From Beroe ovata (Eukaryota > Ctenophora > Nuda > Beroida > Beroidae), in NCBI GenBank assembly GCA_946803715.1, contig CAMPET010000157.1, forward strand, positions 151,332 to 169,565: a stretch of DNA of 18,234 bases, read 5' to 3'. The notes under the pieces are model-generated. The model saw only the letters and a program-made list of their open reading frames with translations, was not told the DNA's origin and made no database searches. Positions 1 through 9,990 of the stretch are shown here, piece after piece. Position 1 is the stretch's first letter. Every line of letters begins with the position of its first letter. The translations under genes were made by a program, and so were the position numbers.

Positions 1-30
1 CACACACACACACACACAAACACACACATA
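1..30. repeat. CA dinucleotide microsatellite at window edge
   Basis: The window opens in a nearly pure CA run, interrupted once or twice by an extra A. It is probably the end of a longer array cut by the window boundary. There is no coding content. Confidence 0.9.
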
Positions 31-80
31 CAAGAGGAGAGGGAAAGCTATGTATGAAAGGTATCAGCATTGTTTATGTA

Positions 81-114
81 AGGAACAAACATCAGGCAGG
101 AACAAACATGAGGT
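81..114. repeat. 17-bp direct tandem duplication
   Basis: Two adjacent 17-bp units beginning AGGAACAAACAT differ at two positions. This is a small local duplication with no recognised function. Confidence 0.75.
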
Positions 115-1411
115 TAATGACCTGCGCGGACCAGCACAAAGTATCATGTGTGCGAGGTGACCGTATACTGTGATTCCTCAGCTCAACACCTCCTGTTCTC
201 TCAGAGAGGTAATTAGTGAGAACAGGGCAATCAAATGAGCATAACAAGCCAATCAGAGGGGTCATTTCCGGTTTATAGGAAGTGCTTTCATTGATGAACA
301 AGGTTTAGTCTTTCACCTCCAACTGATCTTCTTAACACGTCATGACAAGCGACATTTTGCGTAAATATGTCCTTCATAATGATTTTATTTCTAGTTTAAC
401 TAAACAATAAACATATTTGCTATGACGGGACCTGAGACACCTGGTATCACAACTAACTATAACAACAGCTATAGTGCTAGGAATCATATCAATTTTAAAT
501 ATGCAATCCCACTTTCTTCTTGATTAGGCAGAATTGTGAATCAACACTTTCGGCATTCCTAGTTATGGTGATGATAGTAAGTCCAATTCATTTCACGAGG
601 ACGAATGAGCGAGGACGGTCATGATTGTAATGAGGAACTGAATGAACTTTTCTACTTACTCAAAGCATCTGATGAATTCAAATTCTCGTACATTGTCATT
701 TGTTGAGTATTCTTCTAGTAGGAGCAGCTGTATCTATAGATATTATCGAGAATAGTAAATACAAAAAGGATTTAAATTTGAGTGTCAGCAAAATCAACGA
801 CAAAAAAGAATCAGAAATTTTGGAAATTGGCACTTCCAAGATACGTCTATTCCAAAATGATAGAAATTGATAGAAATGTATGTTTGGAATGTATGTGCAT
901 ATTTCAAATACCAAGAGCATGAAAAATGTAATAGCTGCTACACAAAGATAACAGATGAATTCTACGGTTCGGTACCTAATCTACGTTTCAGATAGAAGCT
1001 GACTTAGTGATTTAAGTTTACCCAAGCTACTACATAGATTAACCCAAACCCCTGGGTCTAGCCACAGACTGCCTGGCCACATGAAAGGAATGAAAATGCC
1101 ACTACGGCTATCTATAATCCTAGTCTATTTATTCCGATAATGAGACCCGTTAGATTGTTCATCCTGATCCAATCACACTATTGTGCTCTAAATCATCTAG
1201 AGCCGTGCATGTGGGTGTGTGACAAGAACCGAAAATTCAAATTAAACGCCCGTTTGTCTGGCAAAACACGCCTGCGTATAATGCGGAACTCATGTTTACA
1301 TTGTTAGTCCGTGGGTTGGTTGGGAGAATGGGCAGAGCTGACTCCGGGCACCAAATCCAATTATAGCTTTCCCTAATGGGACAGGATTCATTGAACGGGG
1401 TTACGGGGGGT
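115..1411. other. Intergenic stretch, no gene recognised
   Basis: This AT-rich sequence has only short ORFs on either strand, none with a recognisable domain, and I see no convincing splice-site chain. No RNA gene was recognised. Nothing more can be supported here. Confidence 0.5.
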
Positions 1412-1437
1412 ATATTGGAATGGCATATTGGAATGGC
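1412..1437. repeat. 13-bp unit repeated twice
   Basis: Two exact copies of ATATTGGAATGGC stand side by side. Just downstream (about 1459-1480) a GGAAATGG word is also repeated. The tract looks like local slippage. Confidence 0.75.
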
Positions 1438-1827
1438 ATTGTGATTATACAGTGACCATCGGAAATGGAATCGGAAATGGTTCCAAATGGGGGTAGGGTG
1501 CGATTTATTGGTAATTAGTCACTCATGCTTAGGAGGGAAAGGTGGAGTCAGGCAAAAACAGTTTGATAGGCTAATTCCTAACTCATAGCTGAACCTAGAA
1601 CTGTGCACTGTGGTCTTCCTCCATTTTGAATCATCTGGTATCGGAGATACGACTGCAGGAAAAATCATGGCGAAGAACGTTTTGTCGCTTAATCTACTTC
1701 CAATCAAAAGGTGGGAACGATAATAACGTAGTAAACAAGATTAGATTAAGATTTTAATAGCATGGTCGAATAATAGATGCAATCACAACACAGATATTCT
1801 CACGCAAAGAACAGGTACTGACATCCG

Positions 1828-1900
1828 ATTGGCTGAGAGATGAATGTCACGTGGTGTGCCCGTGTGTGGCCATGGTAACAATTGTGTTGCGTCACGTGAC
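1828..1900. promoter_or_regulatory. Candidate promoter cluster: inverted CCAAT, two E-boxes, X-box-like site
   Basis: Within 73 bp there is an inverted CCAAT box (ATTGG, 1828-1832), a CACGTG E-box (1848-1853), a near-consensus RFX X-box (GTGGCCATGGTAAC, 1866-1879, one mismatch from GTTNCCATGGNAAC) and the perfect palindrome GTCACGTGAC (1891-1900). Such sites are typical of animal proximal promoters bound by NF-Y, bHLH-Zip and RFX proteins. No gene next to it was recognised, so its target and direction are unknown. Confidence 0.4.
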
Positions 1901-1937
1901 ACACCCATGTGAAGCGGTGGATTTGACCTGTGTGCTG

Positions 1938-2417
1938 ATTTCATCAAATTTACACGGAGTGAAACACCTGTCAGGAAGAAGCACACTGCCCTCAACACAG
2001 AGCTTCTAAACTAGACAATGAAATTATACATGGTTTAAAACGATTATATTCCACTCGAACAAGATTAAAACTGGCTAAATTAAATAAGGAGATGGGTTGA
2101 TAAAATGAGAGAATGAGAGCTACAAAGATTCAAATCGTATTTCTTTCTTCTTCCTTTGCTGGCCCTAGCAGGTCTTGTCTGCCTTCTACTTCTAGTTGCA
2201 AGATCATATTGATATGATATGAGATGTTTTACTCGTGCGATTGGTTGGAACACCTAAGCTGACAAGACCATTATTTGACCCGTGCCCTATTATCAAGAAG
2301 GAGCAAATATTGGGATCAATAACGATGTCATGTGGGAGCCATCTATGTGATTAAACTACAATATGAACTTTCATAGCTGGTCCTTAATCCTCAAAGTGCA
2401 CCATTTTGTGCTCTTAA
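1938..2417. other. Intergenic stretch, no gene recognised
   Basis: Only short unsupported ORFs are present. I see no domain, splice chain, RNA gene or significant repeat. Confidence 0.45.
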
Positions 2418-2596
2418 CCAATAGCCGATGCAACTGCTATAACGCCAAGAGCTGGACTTTTCCATAATGAGGAGTTTCCGCGATAAAAGAATTCTAGTCA
2501 AATTGAAGTATGCTCGTCCATAAAATGTGACTTGGAGCCGAGAAACTTGAAACCATGGCTCGACACATTGGTAGTTGCTGCCGTTACCATAGCAAC
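2418..2596. promoter_or_regulatory. Candidate promoter with consensus RFX X-box
   Basis: The site GTTACCATAGCAAC at 2583-2596 fits the X-box consensus bound by RFX factors, which classically control ciliary genes. An inverted CCAAT box lies at 2567-2571 and a direct one at 2418-2422. A short plus-strand ORF starting at an ATG near 2554 and a short minus-strand ORF overlap the area, but neither matches a family I recognise. The X-box match is read directly; its regulatory role is inference. Confidence 0.4.
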
Positions 2597-2639
2597 GCTC
2601 GCCACTTCTACCCCAAGGGTGACGACACACGCGCGACTA

Positions 2640-4570
2640 CGGATGGAGTGACCCGTGTTTCAACCCGTTCTCAAAACCTTATTCTCTGAGTGTGAAGCAC
2701 AGGTGTTGGCTTTGTGTTGAGGGTGACAATGCAGCACTCAAAATAAGTGGGCCACCTATATATTGGGGGAAAGTTTCGGGTTTGCATAACTTTCAAAACG
2801 TGGTGCAATCTCACACCTAACAACAACTCCCTGTGTTGAATCAAAGGCATTGCATTGTCTGCATCACACATATGTCAATATCAGGAATGAATTACATGGA
2901 GAGATGCAAATCATCCGCTATAATAGAGGCTGACTGAAGGGGCAAACGTCTCACTAACTCGCGAAAAACAACTATATTAAAGTCTGCACCCACTTTTCTG
3001 GTTTAATGCTTCACTAACTATACAGATGAATATGAATAACTATTTGACCCAGACGTGGTGAGATGAAGCCCTATTGTGTTCCAGACAACGGTTCATCCGG
3101 AGCGCCCTATCATGATCAGGGAACTATCATGTTATCACGGAGTGTTTGAAATGTAAATTTTCTGAATCTCGGGTGAGAGCTGTTATAATCTTGCCACCTG
3201 TTCATTCTATCGTTGTTGTGACTGAGTTTTAACAGAAGATTTACTAAGTAGGTGCGCACCTACTGAAATAATAGAAAAAAAAAAACTTCAGAAGTGACAA
3301 TTCTATTTTGATATTCAGAATGAAATTATTGGCGTGTTTCATTTAATCAAGCAGTTTGTTCTTCACAAAAATTTGCTACTGAGTAACTATTGGGACCCGC
3401 AGAGAGAAGAATGGCAACCCAATTAAATAGCCAATTAGCACCAATACGCGATCGATAACACTGATAATCTGGTTATTTTGTAACACATGTCTTTCGAAGG
3501 AAGATGTTAATCGAATACAGCCGCTATTTGATGAAAAAAAGCTGTACCGATCGGTTAAAGTTATCGGCTATCGATTCCGTTCATTGTTACCGAGGACAAT
3601 CATCTGATGAAACACAGTGACGTGAACCGAGATTCTCAGAAGTCAGAATATCGGCACCTAGTCTTTATCTGATAATAAAAACATATTGTGAAAGTAGAAC
3701 TGAAGATCGAAGAATGGAGAAGCTCCCAATGAAGAGAAGCTCTTTTTTTCTTTTTTATCATTTCGGTGAATACTGAATGTGCAGGATGTGAATGTGCAGT
3801 GGTCAGAATCGATTGTGTTTAGTCCCGTATTCCCACAAATATCCTCAACGGGATCTAATTCAATAACTTGGACCTGATTATCACAAGATCATCGAATCTG
3901 TATGGTGCCAGAAAGTGGGGTGCCGTACGTGTAAAATCATTCTCCGCCGCGAATTAAGTAAACAAAATCAGATATCTGCAGTAGTAGGTATTATAATGGG
4001 TACCTACTGCGCACTACCCTCTCATTTGTGTAGACAAAGCAAGCATTATCGCCGAAGCAATCTAATCATGACTCCAGCAAAACTGAGTATCGACAAATCA
4101 CGAAATCTTGACACGAATTATCATTTCACACAAACGCACCACTGACACCACTGACACCACTATATGATGATCCGTATTCCGTCGACACCAATCTGTGACC
4201 TTAGGTTGACAAATCAATATTGAAACCAGTCTGTTACGTTTCATGTCCGCCATCAAGCGGCACCCTATTCTATTGACGCCAATATGTGGCGGGCTACTGA
4301 CACCAGTATTGACTCCGTGGTTTGCCTTGAAGATGTTGCTTGTACGTAAAATTGACGCGGTTTCACAAACATGACTGCTATTGTCATTGAATTGCGACCA
4401 TAGTTTTCAACTGCCTGTTATGGATAATGTAACTGCAGAGTGTAGGGTGTAGTATAAGCGCCAATCCACGGCACATATATATCATAGTGTGATGGAAGAG
4501 GCCGAATACACAACCTGCTCCAGTCACCAGCACATCACAATCATATACCTCATCCTATCCCACGACTCAT
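2640..4570. other. Long intergenic stretch, no gene recognised
   Basis: This is nearly 2 kb of AT-rich sequence. The longest ORF, 76 codons on the plus strand (3915-4145), has no recognisable domain. It contains an 18-bp perfect palindrome (3247-3264), a related inverted repeat (3983-4008) and loosely repeated TGACACCA words around 4140-4320. Distant exons of an unrecognised gene cannot be excluded. Confidence 0.45.
3247..3264. repeat. 18-bp perfect palindrome
   Basis: AGTAGGTGCGCACCTACT equals its own reverse complement. The same half-site, AGTAGGT/ACCTACT, recurs at 3983-4008 (8-bp arms, 10-bp loop), and a 12-bp palindrome GTAGGTACCTAC lies at 12564-12575. A dimeric protein-binding site is possible but unproven. 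Confidence 0.7.
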
Positions 4571-4581
4571 TTCACCGGCAG

Positions 4582-4640
4582 CCAATGAGAGCGCTCCCCT
4601 CCCACGCCCGACCAATGAAAACCGAGTGTTGTGCCACGTG
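4582..4640. promoter_or_regulatory. Candidate promoter: two CCAAT boxes and an E-box
   Basis: Two CCAAT pentamers in the same orientation (4582-4586 and 4612-4616) are followed by CACGTG at 4635-4640, within sequence more GC-rich than its surroundings. The combination resembles a TATA-less animal promoter. No coding sequence could be recognised on either side, so the target is unknown. Confidence 0.35.
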
Positions 4641-4859
4641 ACCAGCCACCTGGGAGAAAGGGGTGGACACGGACTAAAGAGCGATGTGCCCTGCACTGAA
4701 ATCCTACACCCCACCTTCTCCCGACGTCAAACTATCGAGCTCTGTCCGCGAGGTTTACACAAATGTCTGTAAATCCATGTCTGGTTGATGAATAATGCGG
4801 GGCTATTTGAGGAAAAAATGGATGGTTTCAGACACTTCCTACGAGTCGTGATATTTCAA

Positions 4860-5551
4860 CTGTCACAACTGTCAAAAGTTGTGACAACAAAAGCGTCGAG
4901 ATGACACCAATCCTCTAATTTGTTTATATTACCTTCGGTATTATAGCAGTAGCTAAACATATTGTTTGTACTACTACTACACTCACACACGTCACCTACC
5001 TTATATGTGTCGAGAAATAGGAGTAATTTCCACGGAGTGAGAAATAATCCGCGGTACACACACACACACACCTGATGTTGATAAACTGATTTCGGGAAAG
5101 TAAACAAATGCAAATCAAAGCAGGTCACCGAGGCTCCGAGCTACTATATGCGTCAAGACTTTAATCAACCTCGTTAAGGTCACAAAAAGCATCAATTATG
5201 TAACGTGATGAGAAGCTGTTCTCTAGTTCTCAGAAGAAATATTCTGCGTATGAACGTCATATCTACGCAAGTTTTAGTCATTTTTTCGGTAAACCGTAGA
5301 ACAACCACCTTTGCAAATCACATTTTGACTTCGAGGAAAAAATGGGTAGAACCATATCATAATGGTCAACCACTGTAGGTTATAAGAATTGGTTGTCCGG
5401 GTCATCGACCATTGGATATGAACATTGATTTGAATAAATCAAAGCAGCAGCTGGTACATTCACGTGTGGCACTTGTCAGTTGTCGTGGGGTTGTGTGATC
5501 AATTATGAAACGAGGTCAACTGTGACATTGTAAGAGATGAGGGGCAGTCGA
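4860..5551. other. Intergenic stretch with short CA run
   Basis: A short CA microsatellite lies at about 5056-5071. A minus-strand ORF covers 4856-5128 and includes a good-looking splice donor (GTAGGT on the minus strand near 5000), but its protein is partly repeat-derived and matches nothing I know. There is no supported gene. Confidence 0.4.
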
Positions 5552-5719
5552 GATGAGACATGACAACAGTGTGATGAGACATGACAACAGTGCGATGAGA
5601 CACGACAACAGTGTGATGAGACATGACAACAGTGTGATGAGACATGACAACAGTGTGATAAGACATGACAACAGTGTGATAAGACATGACAACAGTGCGA
5701 TGAGACATGACACCAGTGT
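5552..5719. repeat. Minisatellite: eight 21-bp units
   Basis: Eight head-to-tail copies of a 21-bp unit beginning GATGAGACATGACAACAG run without spacers. Copies differ by only a few substitutions, such as GATAAG in copies 6 and 7. Because 21 is a multiple of three and the unit lacks stop codons in several frames, the array creates long repetitive ORFs on both strands. I take these to be artefacts rather than a heptapeptide-repeat protein. Confidence 0.9.
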
Positions 5720-6538
5720 GGGTGGGAGCAGGGTGAGGGATTGGAGAACTGATGAAAAGCTGTTGATGGAATGGAGGTGACATTAATAGTTAGTGGTATG
5801 GAAGAGTACTTGCCTCAATTGCAGTAGAGTTCAGAGCCGTGTCATCCAGTGTCAGTGAAGTGGCCAGGAGATGGAACAAGCACATACTGCAGATGTGAAG
5901 GAATGTTTCTCAAGATGTGGGCAATGGGTGAGTGGGTAGAATCCCGACCACACAAACCAGAGAGAAAGTGAACCATTGACAACATACAGAGAAAAGATAT
6001 GGCTATACAACACCCCTCGGCTCTCCAAGGATTAGATTATTTATAAGTATTAGTTGAATTACAGAATCTTTAAATAAATTATTGGAGTCCTCTTCAAAGC
6101 CTGTCTCTCAGTGATAGTTTAAATGATTTAGTGATTGCATTTTGATATGTCGTAACTGGATTTTCAAACCTCATAAATTGCTAGCCTTAAGAGGATTACT
6201 TGGTTTTAATGTGATAAAATGGCATATAATCGTAGTATGGTAATGAGATTGCCTACATGCCTAGACTAGATAATACATTTTGAAAGCAATAAAGCCAGGG
6301 GGCAGGTTGAATTCATTGGAAAGTCACGTGATACTAGTTACAGGAATGATTTCAGCCGTACAGTAATCGGATCATAATCATATCTGCCGATTTTATCTAA
6401 TAACATATTGAATAAACCAGGGCTGAGGGGGTGTGTGAGTAATAAACACAAACATGTTCCTCCTGTGTGTTGATTAATAACTTAATAACTGTAAACGAAT
6501 TAAGGAATCGGTAAATCACATTATTATATAAAATTATG
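5720..6538. other. Intergenic stretch, no gene recognised
   Basis: Apart from a TCACGTGA palindrome at 6324-6331, I find no structured feature. If the first-exon candidate at 6544-6712 is real, its downstream exons should lie here or further left, but I could not identify any. Confidence 0.4.
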
Positions 6539-6543
6539 TTAAC

Positions 6544-6712
6544 CTGACTCGCTGACGGAAGCAGTGGCAGTAGCGGGAGAAGTTGGGAATGATTTGTAGA
6601 AGTCCATGGCGGTTGCAGGGCGAACGGAAATGAAGGGCGATCTCGGAGAGGAAGAGCTCTCGGCAGTGGTAGAAGTGACGGCGGAGGTTTGAAAATATTG
6701 CGGGAATGCCAT
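6544..6712 (-). CDS. Possible first coding exon of an unrecognised gene
   Basis: A minus-strand reading frame starts at the ATG at 6712-6710 and runs 56 codons to a possible donor (TCAG followed by GTTAAC, exon end 6544). If unspliced, it stops at 6539. The peptide begins MAFPQYFQTSAV and is rich in Ser, Thr, Ala and Pro, which suggests a disordered N-terminus. The exon is more GC-rich than the flanking DNA, and a pyrimidine-rich possible 5' leader precedes it. No domain, homologue or downstream exon was recognised. It could equally be a chance ORF. Confidence 0.2.
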
Positions 6713-6900
6713 TTGTAACGTGAGCGGGGGAACAAGGAGAGTGTCTAGAGCGAAGTAAAAGAGTGGCTGCAGGGGGCAGGTCAATGAAGCGAGGCGTGAG
6801 TTGTGTGTGTGATACCTAATTGCGGAGTTGTCCCACGGACACAACGATAGAGAAAGAGAGTGTGCGCAGTGTGTGTGCTGGTGATCTGCGCTACCTAGTG

Positions 6901-7051
6901 NCACACACACACACACACACGAATACACACACAGACTGACACACACATATACACACACATACACACACAAACACACACACACAGAATGACAGACACATAC
7001 ACACACACACAAACGCAAACACAAACACAAACACACACAAACACACACACA
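6901..7051. repeat. CA-rich microsatellite with an ambiguous base
   Basis: About 150 bp of imperfect CA repeats include CAAA and CATA variants. The run starts immediately after the single ambiguous base N at 6901, so the true array length may be misassembled. The long minus-strand ORF across it encodes only Cys-Val low complexity and is not a gene. Confidence 0.9.
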
Positions 7052-7237
7052 ACTCACCGTTTTCATTAGAATTCCGTCTGATCTTCTATATTTTTCCTTG
7101 GCACTACAGTAAAACCTGTGGTTAAAAAGCGCTTAGTACACGTGATCAGCCGATAGGCGGTATAGGGGGAGAAGGAAGATATTTTCAGGGTAATTCGGGT
7201 ATTGGGGCTGAGAGGATAAAATTTCAATCATATTGAT

Positions 7238-7319
7238 ATAACACACCTGGATTGCAAAATGAAGGCCACATGATAGATGGATAGTGTGACAGTTACTATC
7301 AACAATCCAGGTATGTTAT
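7238..7319. repeat. Short inverted repeat / hairpin, 17-bp arms
   Basis: The arms at 7238-7254 and 7303-7319 are reverse complements with one mismatch, the left arm starting ATAACACACCTGG. Inside lies a second small stem (GATAGT and ACTATC). The 82-bp structure could be a miniature foldback element or an RNA or DNA hairpin. No clear target-site duplication is seen. It lies about 600 bp downstream of the OXNAD1 stop codon. Confidence 0.55.
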
Positions 7320-7928
7320 GCGATGCCGTGATGCTTTCATCAGCTGACTCCAACAATTAATCCCTCTGTCTTAGAAGTAGCTATGTGACAATTGTACGAA
7401 ATTCATATTTCCGTTTCAGCTCATAGTTGATGATCAGTCTTCACTTTTCACTCGTCTGTCTGTTTGTACAATTGTGTTTGAACTGCGTATCGTAGAAAAC
7501 GTGATTAAAATCTGGAGCCAAGCCAAGATACCATATTCCGGGTGATGGACCTTGGGGCGGTGGCAGTTGTGGTGAACACCGGGCTTGAGGTTATGAGGGG
7601 CGTGGAATTATAGAGCATTGCATGACTGAAAGATGTTAGGTTATCACCATTTAGAACTTTAAAGGTACTTGAATTTGAAACCTCTCCAAAGATTATAGAT
7701 TAAAAAGGGAACGAGAAAAATAGGGTCTCAAACCAATCGTAAACAACAAATCAATTAACAATATCATTATGAATACAGATACCACTTGACAATCAATAAA
7801 TTAATGCGAATGAATGACTACCTACATAGTGAAAAACGCGAGGATCTCGATATTGCTCACACAACACCAGACTTCACACACATAGCAAAGGTCATACATT
7901 CGGAGTTCATCAATGAAAAATGACCAAG
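7320..7928. other. Non-coding, 3' flank of OXNAD1
   Basis: No ORF is supported. The stretch should contain the 3' UTR of the minus-strand OXNAD1 gene, but I do not see an AATAAA or ATTAAA signal on the minus strand close to the stop codon. Confidence 0.4.
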
Positions 7929-8777
7929 TTACCACCACTTTTCATATTCGCACTTGATATTCACATACTTTGCCATGAAATCGATCATTGGCGGAGGACC
8001 AGACAAGAAGCAGCGTACCACATTCATCCCGAATTTACAGCTGTATCGGGACACGAGACTGTTAATGATATCAGGGCTGATCCGACCACTCTTTACGGAC
8101 TTCCCGGGTGACTCAATGCTCCGAGTCACGAAGAAATCCACTTCTATGTTGTCGTAAAACGCAGCCAGCTCCTCGAGTTCTGTTCTGAATATTAGCTCCT
8201 GTGCCGTGGCGGCAGAGTAGAGGAGGTGGTACTTGGTGGTTGAGCCGACACCAGCCCTGATCATGGATATGAGAGGAGTGATGCCGATACCACCCGCTAC
8301 CAGGAGCACCACCTTGGTGATACCATCCTCCTCCATATAGACATCCCCGCCAATCCTCACTTCCACCCTGTCCCCAATCTTGCACTGGGTATGTATCCAC
8401 TTGGCTGGCGGGTGAGTGGATTGCTTGACAGCCAGTTCTATGGGGCTTACCCCGGGAGCAGAGCACATCGAATACCCACCGATCATGTTGGAGTTGGGAA
8501 TGTGGAAGTCGAGCCACTGTCCCGCTCTGAACGTGATCTCGTGATCAGCAACCAGCCGGAGGAGTTTTGTAGTGGGGGACACGTTGGAGATGTGAGAGAC
8601 GGTACACGGCACTGGCTCCAGGTACCGGGTACAGTGGCTGGTCCGGTCAGTGTGGGTACTCATACTGAGGTGGCGAGAGCTTGGCAGATAGCGTGACAGA
8701 AAGCAAGTGGTGGTGTTGGTGGTTAGCTGATTTGAGAGAGAGCGGTGAAAGGGATATAGGAGAGAGCTGACAGCCAT
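7929..8777 (-). CDS. OXNAD1: OXNAD1-like FAD/NAD(P) oxidoreductase, single exon
   Basis: This intact 282-residue ORF runs from the ATG at 8777 to TAA at 7929. The family is a ferredoxin-reductase-type flavoprotein, mitochondrial by prediction, whose electron partner is poorly defined. Residues 1-45 are rich in Ser, Thr, Arg and Leu with almost no acidic residues, as expected of a mitochondrial presequence, which favours the first ATG over an internal Met (39). A flavin-binding beta-barrel follows (about 50-145) with the FAD motif GYSMCSAP at 101-108. The NAD(P) domain (155-282) has AGGIGITPL at 161-169, CFLSGPPPM at 256-264 and the family's C-terminal aromatic end EKWW. From memory the human protein is about 312 residues, so this is essentially full length. 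No introns interrupt it, unlike PRPF18 and the UBR3-like gene nearby. Confidence 0.93.
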   Translation of the reverse strand: MAVSSLLYPFHRSLSNQLTTNTTTCFLSRYLPSSRHLSMSTHTDRTSHCTRYLEPVPCTVSHISNVSPTTKLLRLVADHEITFRAGQWLDFHIPNSNMIGGYSMCSAPGVSPIELAVKQSTHPPAKWIHTQCKIGDRVEVRIGGDVYMEEDGITKVVLLVAGGIGITPLISMIRAGVGSTTKYHLLYSAATAQELIFRTELEELAAFYDNIEVDFFVTRSIESPGKSVKSGRISPDIINSLVSRYSCKFGMNVVRCFLSGPPPMIDFMAKYVNIKCEYEKWW

Positions 8778-8832
8778 ACAATTACCAACAAAGTCTTCGT
8801 GACATGTCTAGGATTTGTGAATTTTTAATGGC

Positions 8833-8838
8833 CACGTG
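8833..8838. promoter_or_regulatory. E-box in presumed OXNAD1 promoter
   Basis: The CACGTG core, in the context GCCACGTGAT, lies about 60 bp upstream of the OXNAD1 start codon. It is a plausible bHLH-Zip site controlling this gene. It is one of about twelve CACGTG cores in the window. Confidence 0.4.
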
Positions 8839-9500
8839 ATCTCATGTGAGAAATGGCAATAACATGACATTTATTACTTCGCTATGAAATTGGATTATTA
8901 CTACTGGAGTGGGCAAGCCCGTTTAAGGGCATGCCATCCTTTGTACAGTGAACTCCAATAGGTACCTTCATCCAATAAATATGAAGTTCAATATAATCGC
9001 TTAGCAACCTAAATTGGTGAAAGTTCTGTCATTGTCAAACTTAAATACTTCAAAAGACTTTGACATTGGTCTAAAATTTGAATGTGGCCGGACTGAAATT
9101 TTACTTGTAAAACGGGTCTCAGACCATTCACTTCATGGAGGCTTTCCTTCCGTTAACGGGAGATAGCATTGGGATGTCTAGTATACCACACTGGTTTACC
9201 TATCAGCAGCCAGGGTCAGACTTTGGCACAAACCTAATTCCATATGATGCGCGAGATGGACAAGATGCAACACAGCGCGATTTGATTGCTTTTTGGCCTT
9301 GACATATTTTGAAAATCACGCAATAATTACGTTGTTTGAACGATCAATCTGCCGGTGGTTTATTGTCAACTGGTCATGTCCAGCTAGGATTGTCGCGACA
9401 TCTCTGACTCTTGAAAGTATGGCCCTTCATCTCATCAAACGAATACAGAGAACAGGTATTTTATCTATTTTAGCTTCACATATTATATTCGATCGTTCAG

Positions 9501-9605
9501 TCACGTGACCTAGCGCGCGCGAAATTGGGTAGTTGCGTTGTTAAAAATTCCTCGCGCGTTCCGCGAAGTAATGAAAATTGCGTAAATTGTGGACGCGTTG
9601 CCACC
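9501..9605. promoter_or_regulatory. E-box plus CpG-rich patch, possible promoter
   Basis: The TCACGTGA palindrome at 9501-9508 is followed by CGCGCGCG-type sequence and repeated GCGT words in otherwise AT-rich DNA. This may be a distal OXNAD1 promoter or the promoter of a non-coding transcript. No gene was recognised immediately to its right on the plus strand. Confidence 0.3.
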
Positions 9606-9665
9606 GTATTTGGCTGAATGCATCAATAATTATACTGGATCGCAATTTACCATTACACAAACGCA

Positions 9666-9671
9666 TTTATT
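9666..9671 (-). terminator. Possible PRPF18 polyadenylation signal
   Basis: TTTATT on the plus strand gives AATAAA on the minus strand, about 320 bp after the PRPF18 stop codon. It is the nearest canonical hexamer I found; the distance makes it only a weak candidate. Confidence 0.2.
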
Positions 9672-9990
9672 GATCAAGGAACTTCGTACCTTTTTTTTGC
9701 GTAAGAGTGAACTTTCATTTTCTCTTTCCAATCATGTGAGCTATAAAATACTGATGGGAATATGAGTTAGAGAGGAGAATGGGAGGAAATGGAAGTTGCA
9801 CTTGTGATTGAATTGACGCAGAATCATCAATCAATAAAAATGAATTCAGTGATAAAAGTCAAATCATAGTTAGTTTCAGTTATTTCAAGTCAAGATGCAC
9901 GATATATAACAACAAATATATGGGAAATATAATCTGAGATAAAAACATAGAACATGTCCGAATTATAGCACTGAATCACGTCACAATATC

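Larger units (their letters stand above)
8778..9990. other. Intergenic region between OXNAD1 and PRPF18
   Basis: This 1.2-kb region holds the presumed OXNAD1 promoter, with CACGTG at 8833-8838 about 60 bp upstream of the start codon. A second candidate promoter-like patch has TCACGTGA at 9501-9508 followed by a CpG-rich run to about 9605. A minus-strand AATAAA lies at 9666-9671. No coding sequence was recognised; the plus-strand 71-codon ORF at 9293-9508 has no recognisable feature. Confidence 0.5.

Noticed and set aside
4856-5128. 90-codon minus-strand ORF with a good GTAGGT donor
   Set aside because: Part is encoded by a CA run, no family is recognised, and no partner exon was found.
5499-5783. 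Overlapping repeat-protein ORFs on both strands
   Set aside because: They are artefacts of the 21-bp minisatellite periodicity, with no start context, domain or splice support.
6539-7066. 175-codon minus-strand ORF with Cys-Val-rich half
   Set aside because: Most of it is a translated CA microsatellite and crosses an ambiguous base. Only the last 58 codons before the stop, from an internal ATG, were considered as an exon candidate.
8113-8696. Long ORFs on both strands overlapping OXNAD1
   Set aside because: They are out-of-frame shadows of the well-supported OXNAD1 coding frame and show no conserved motifs of their own.
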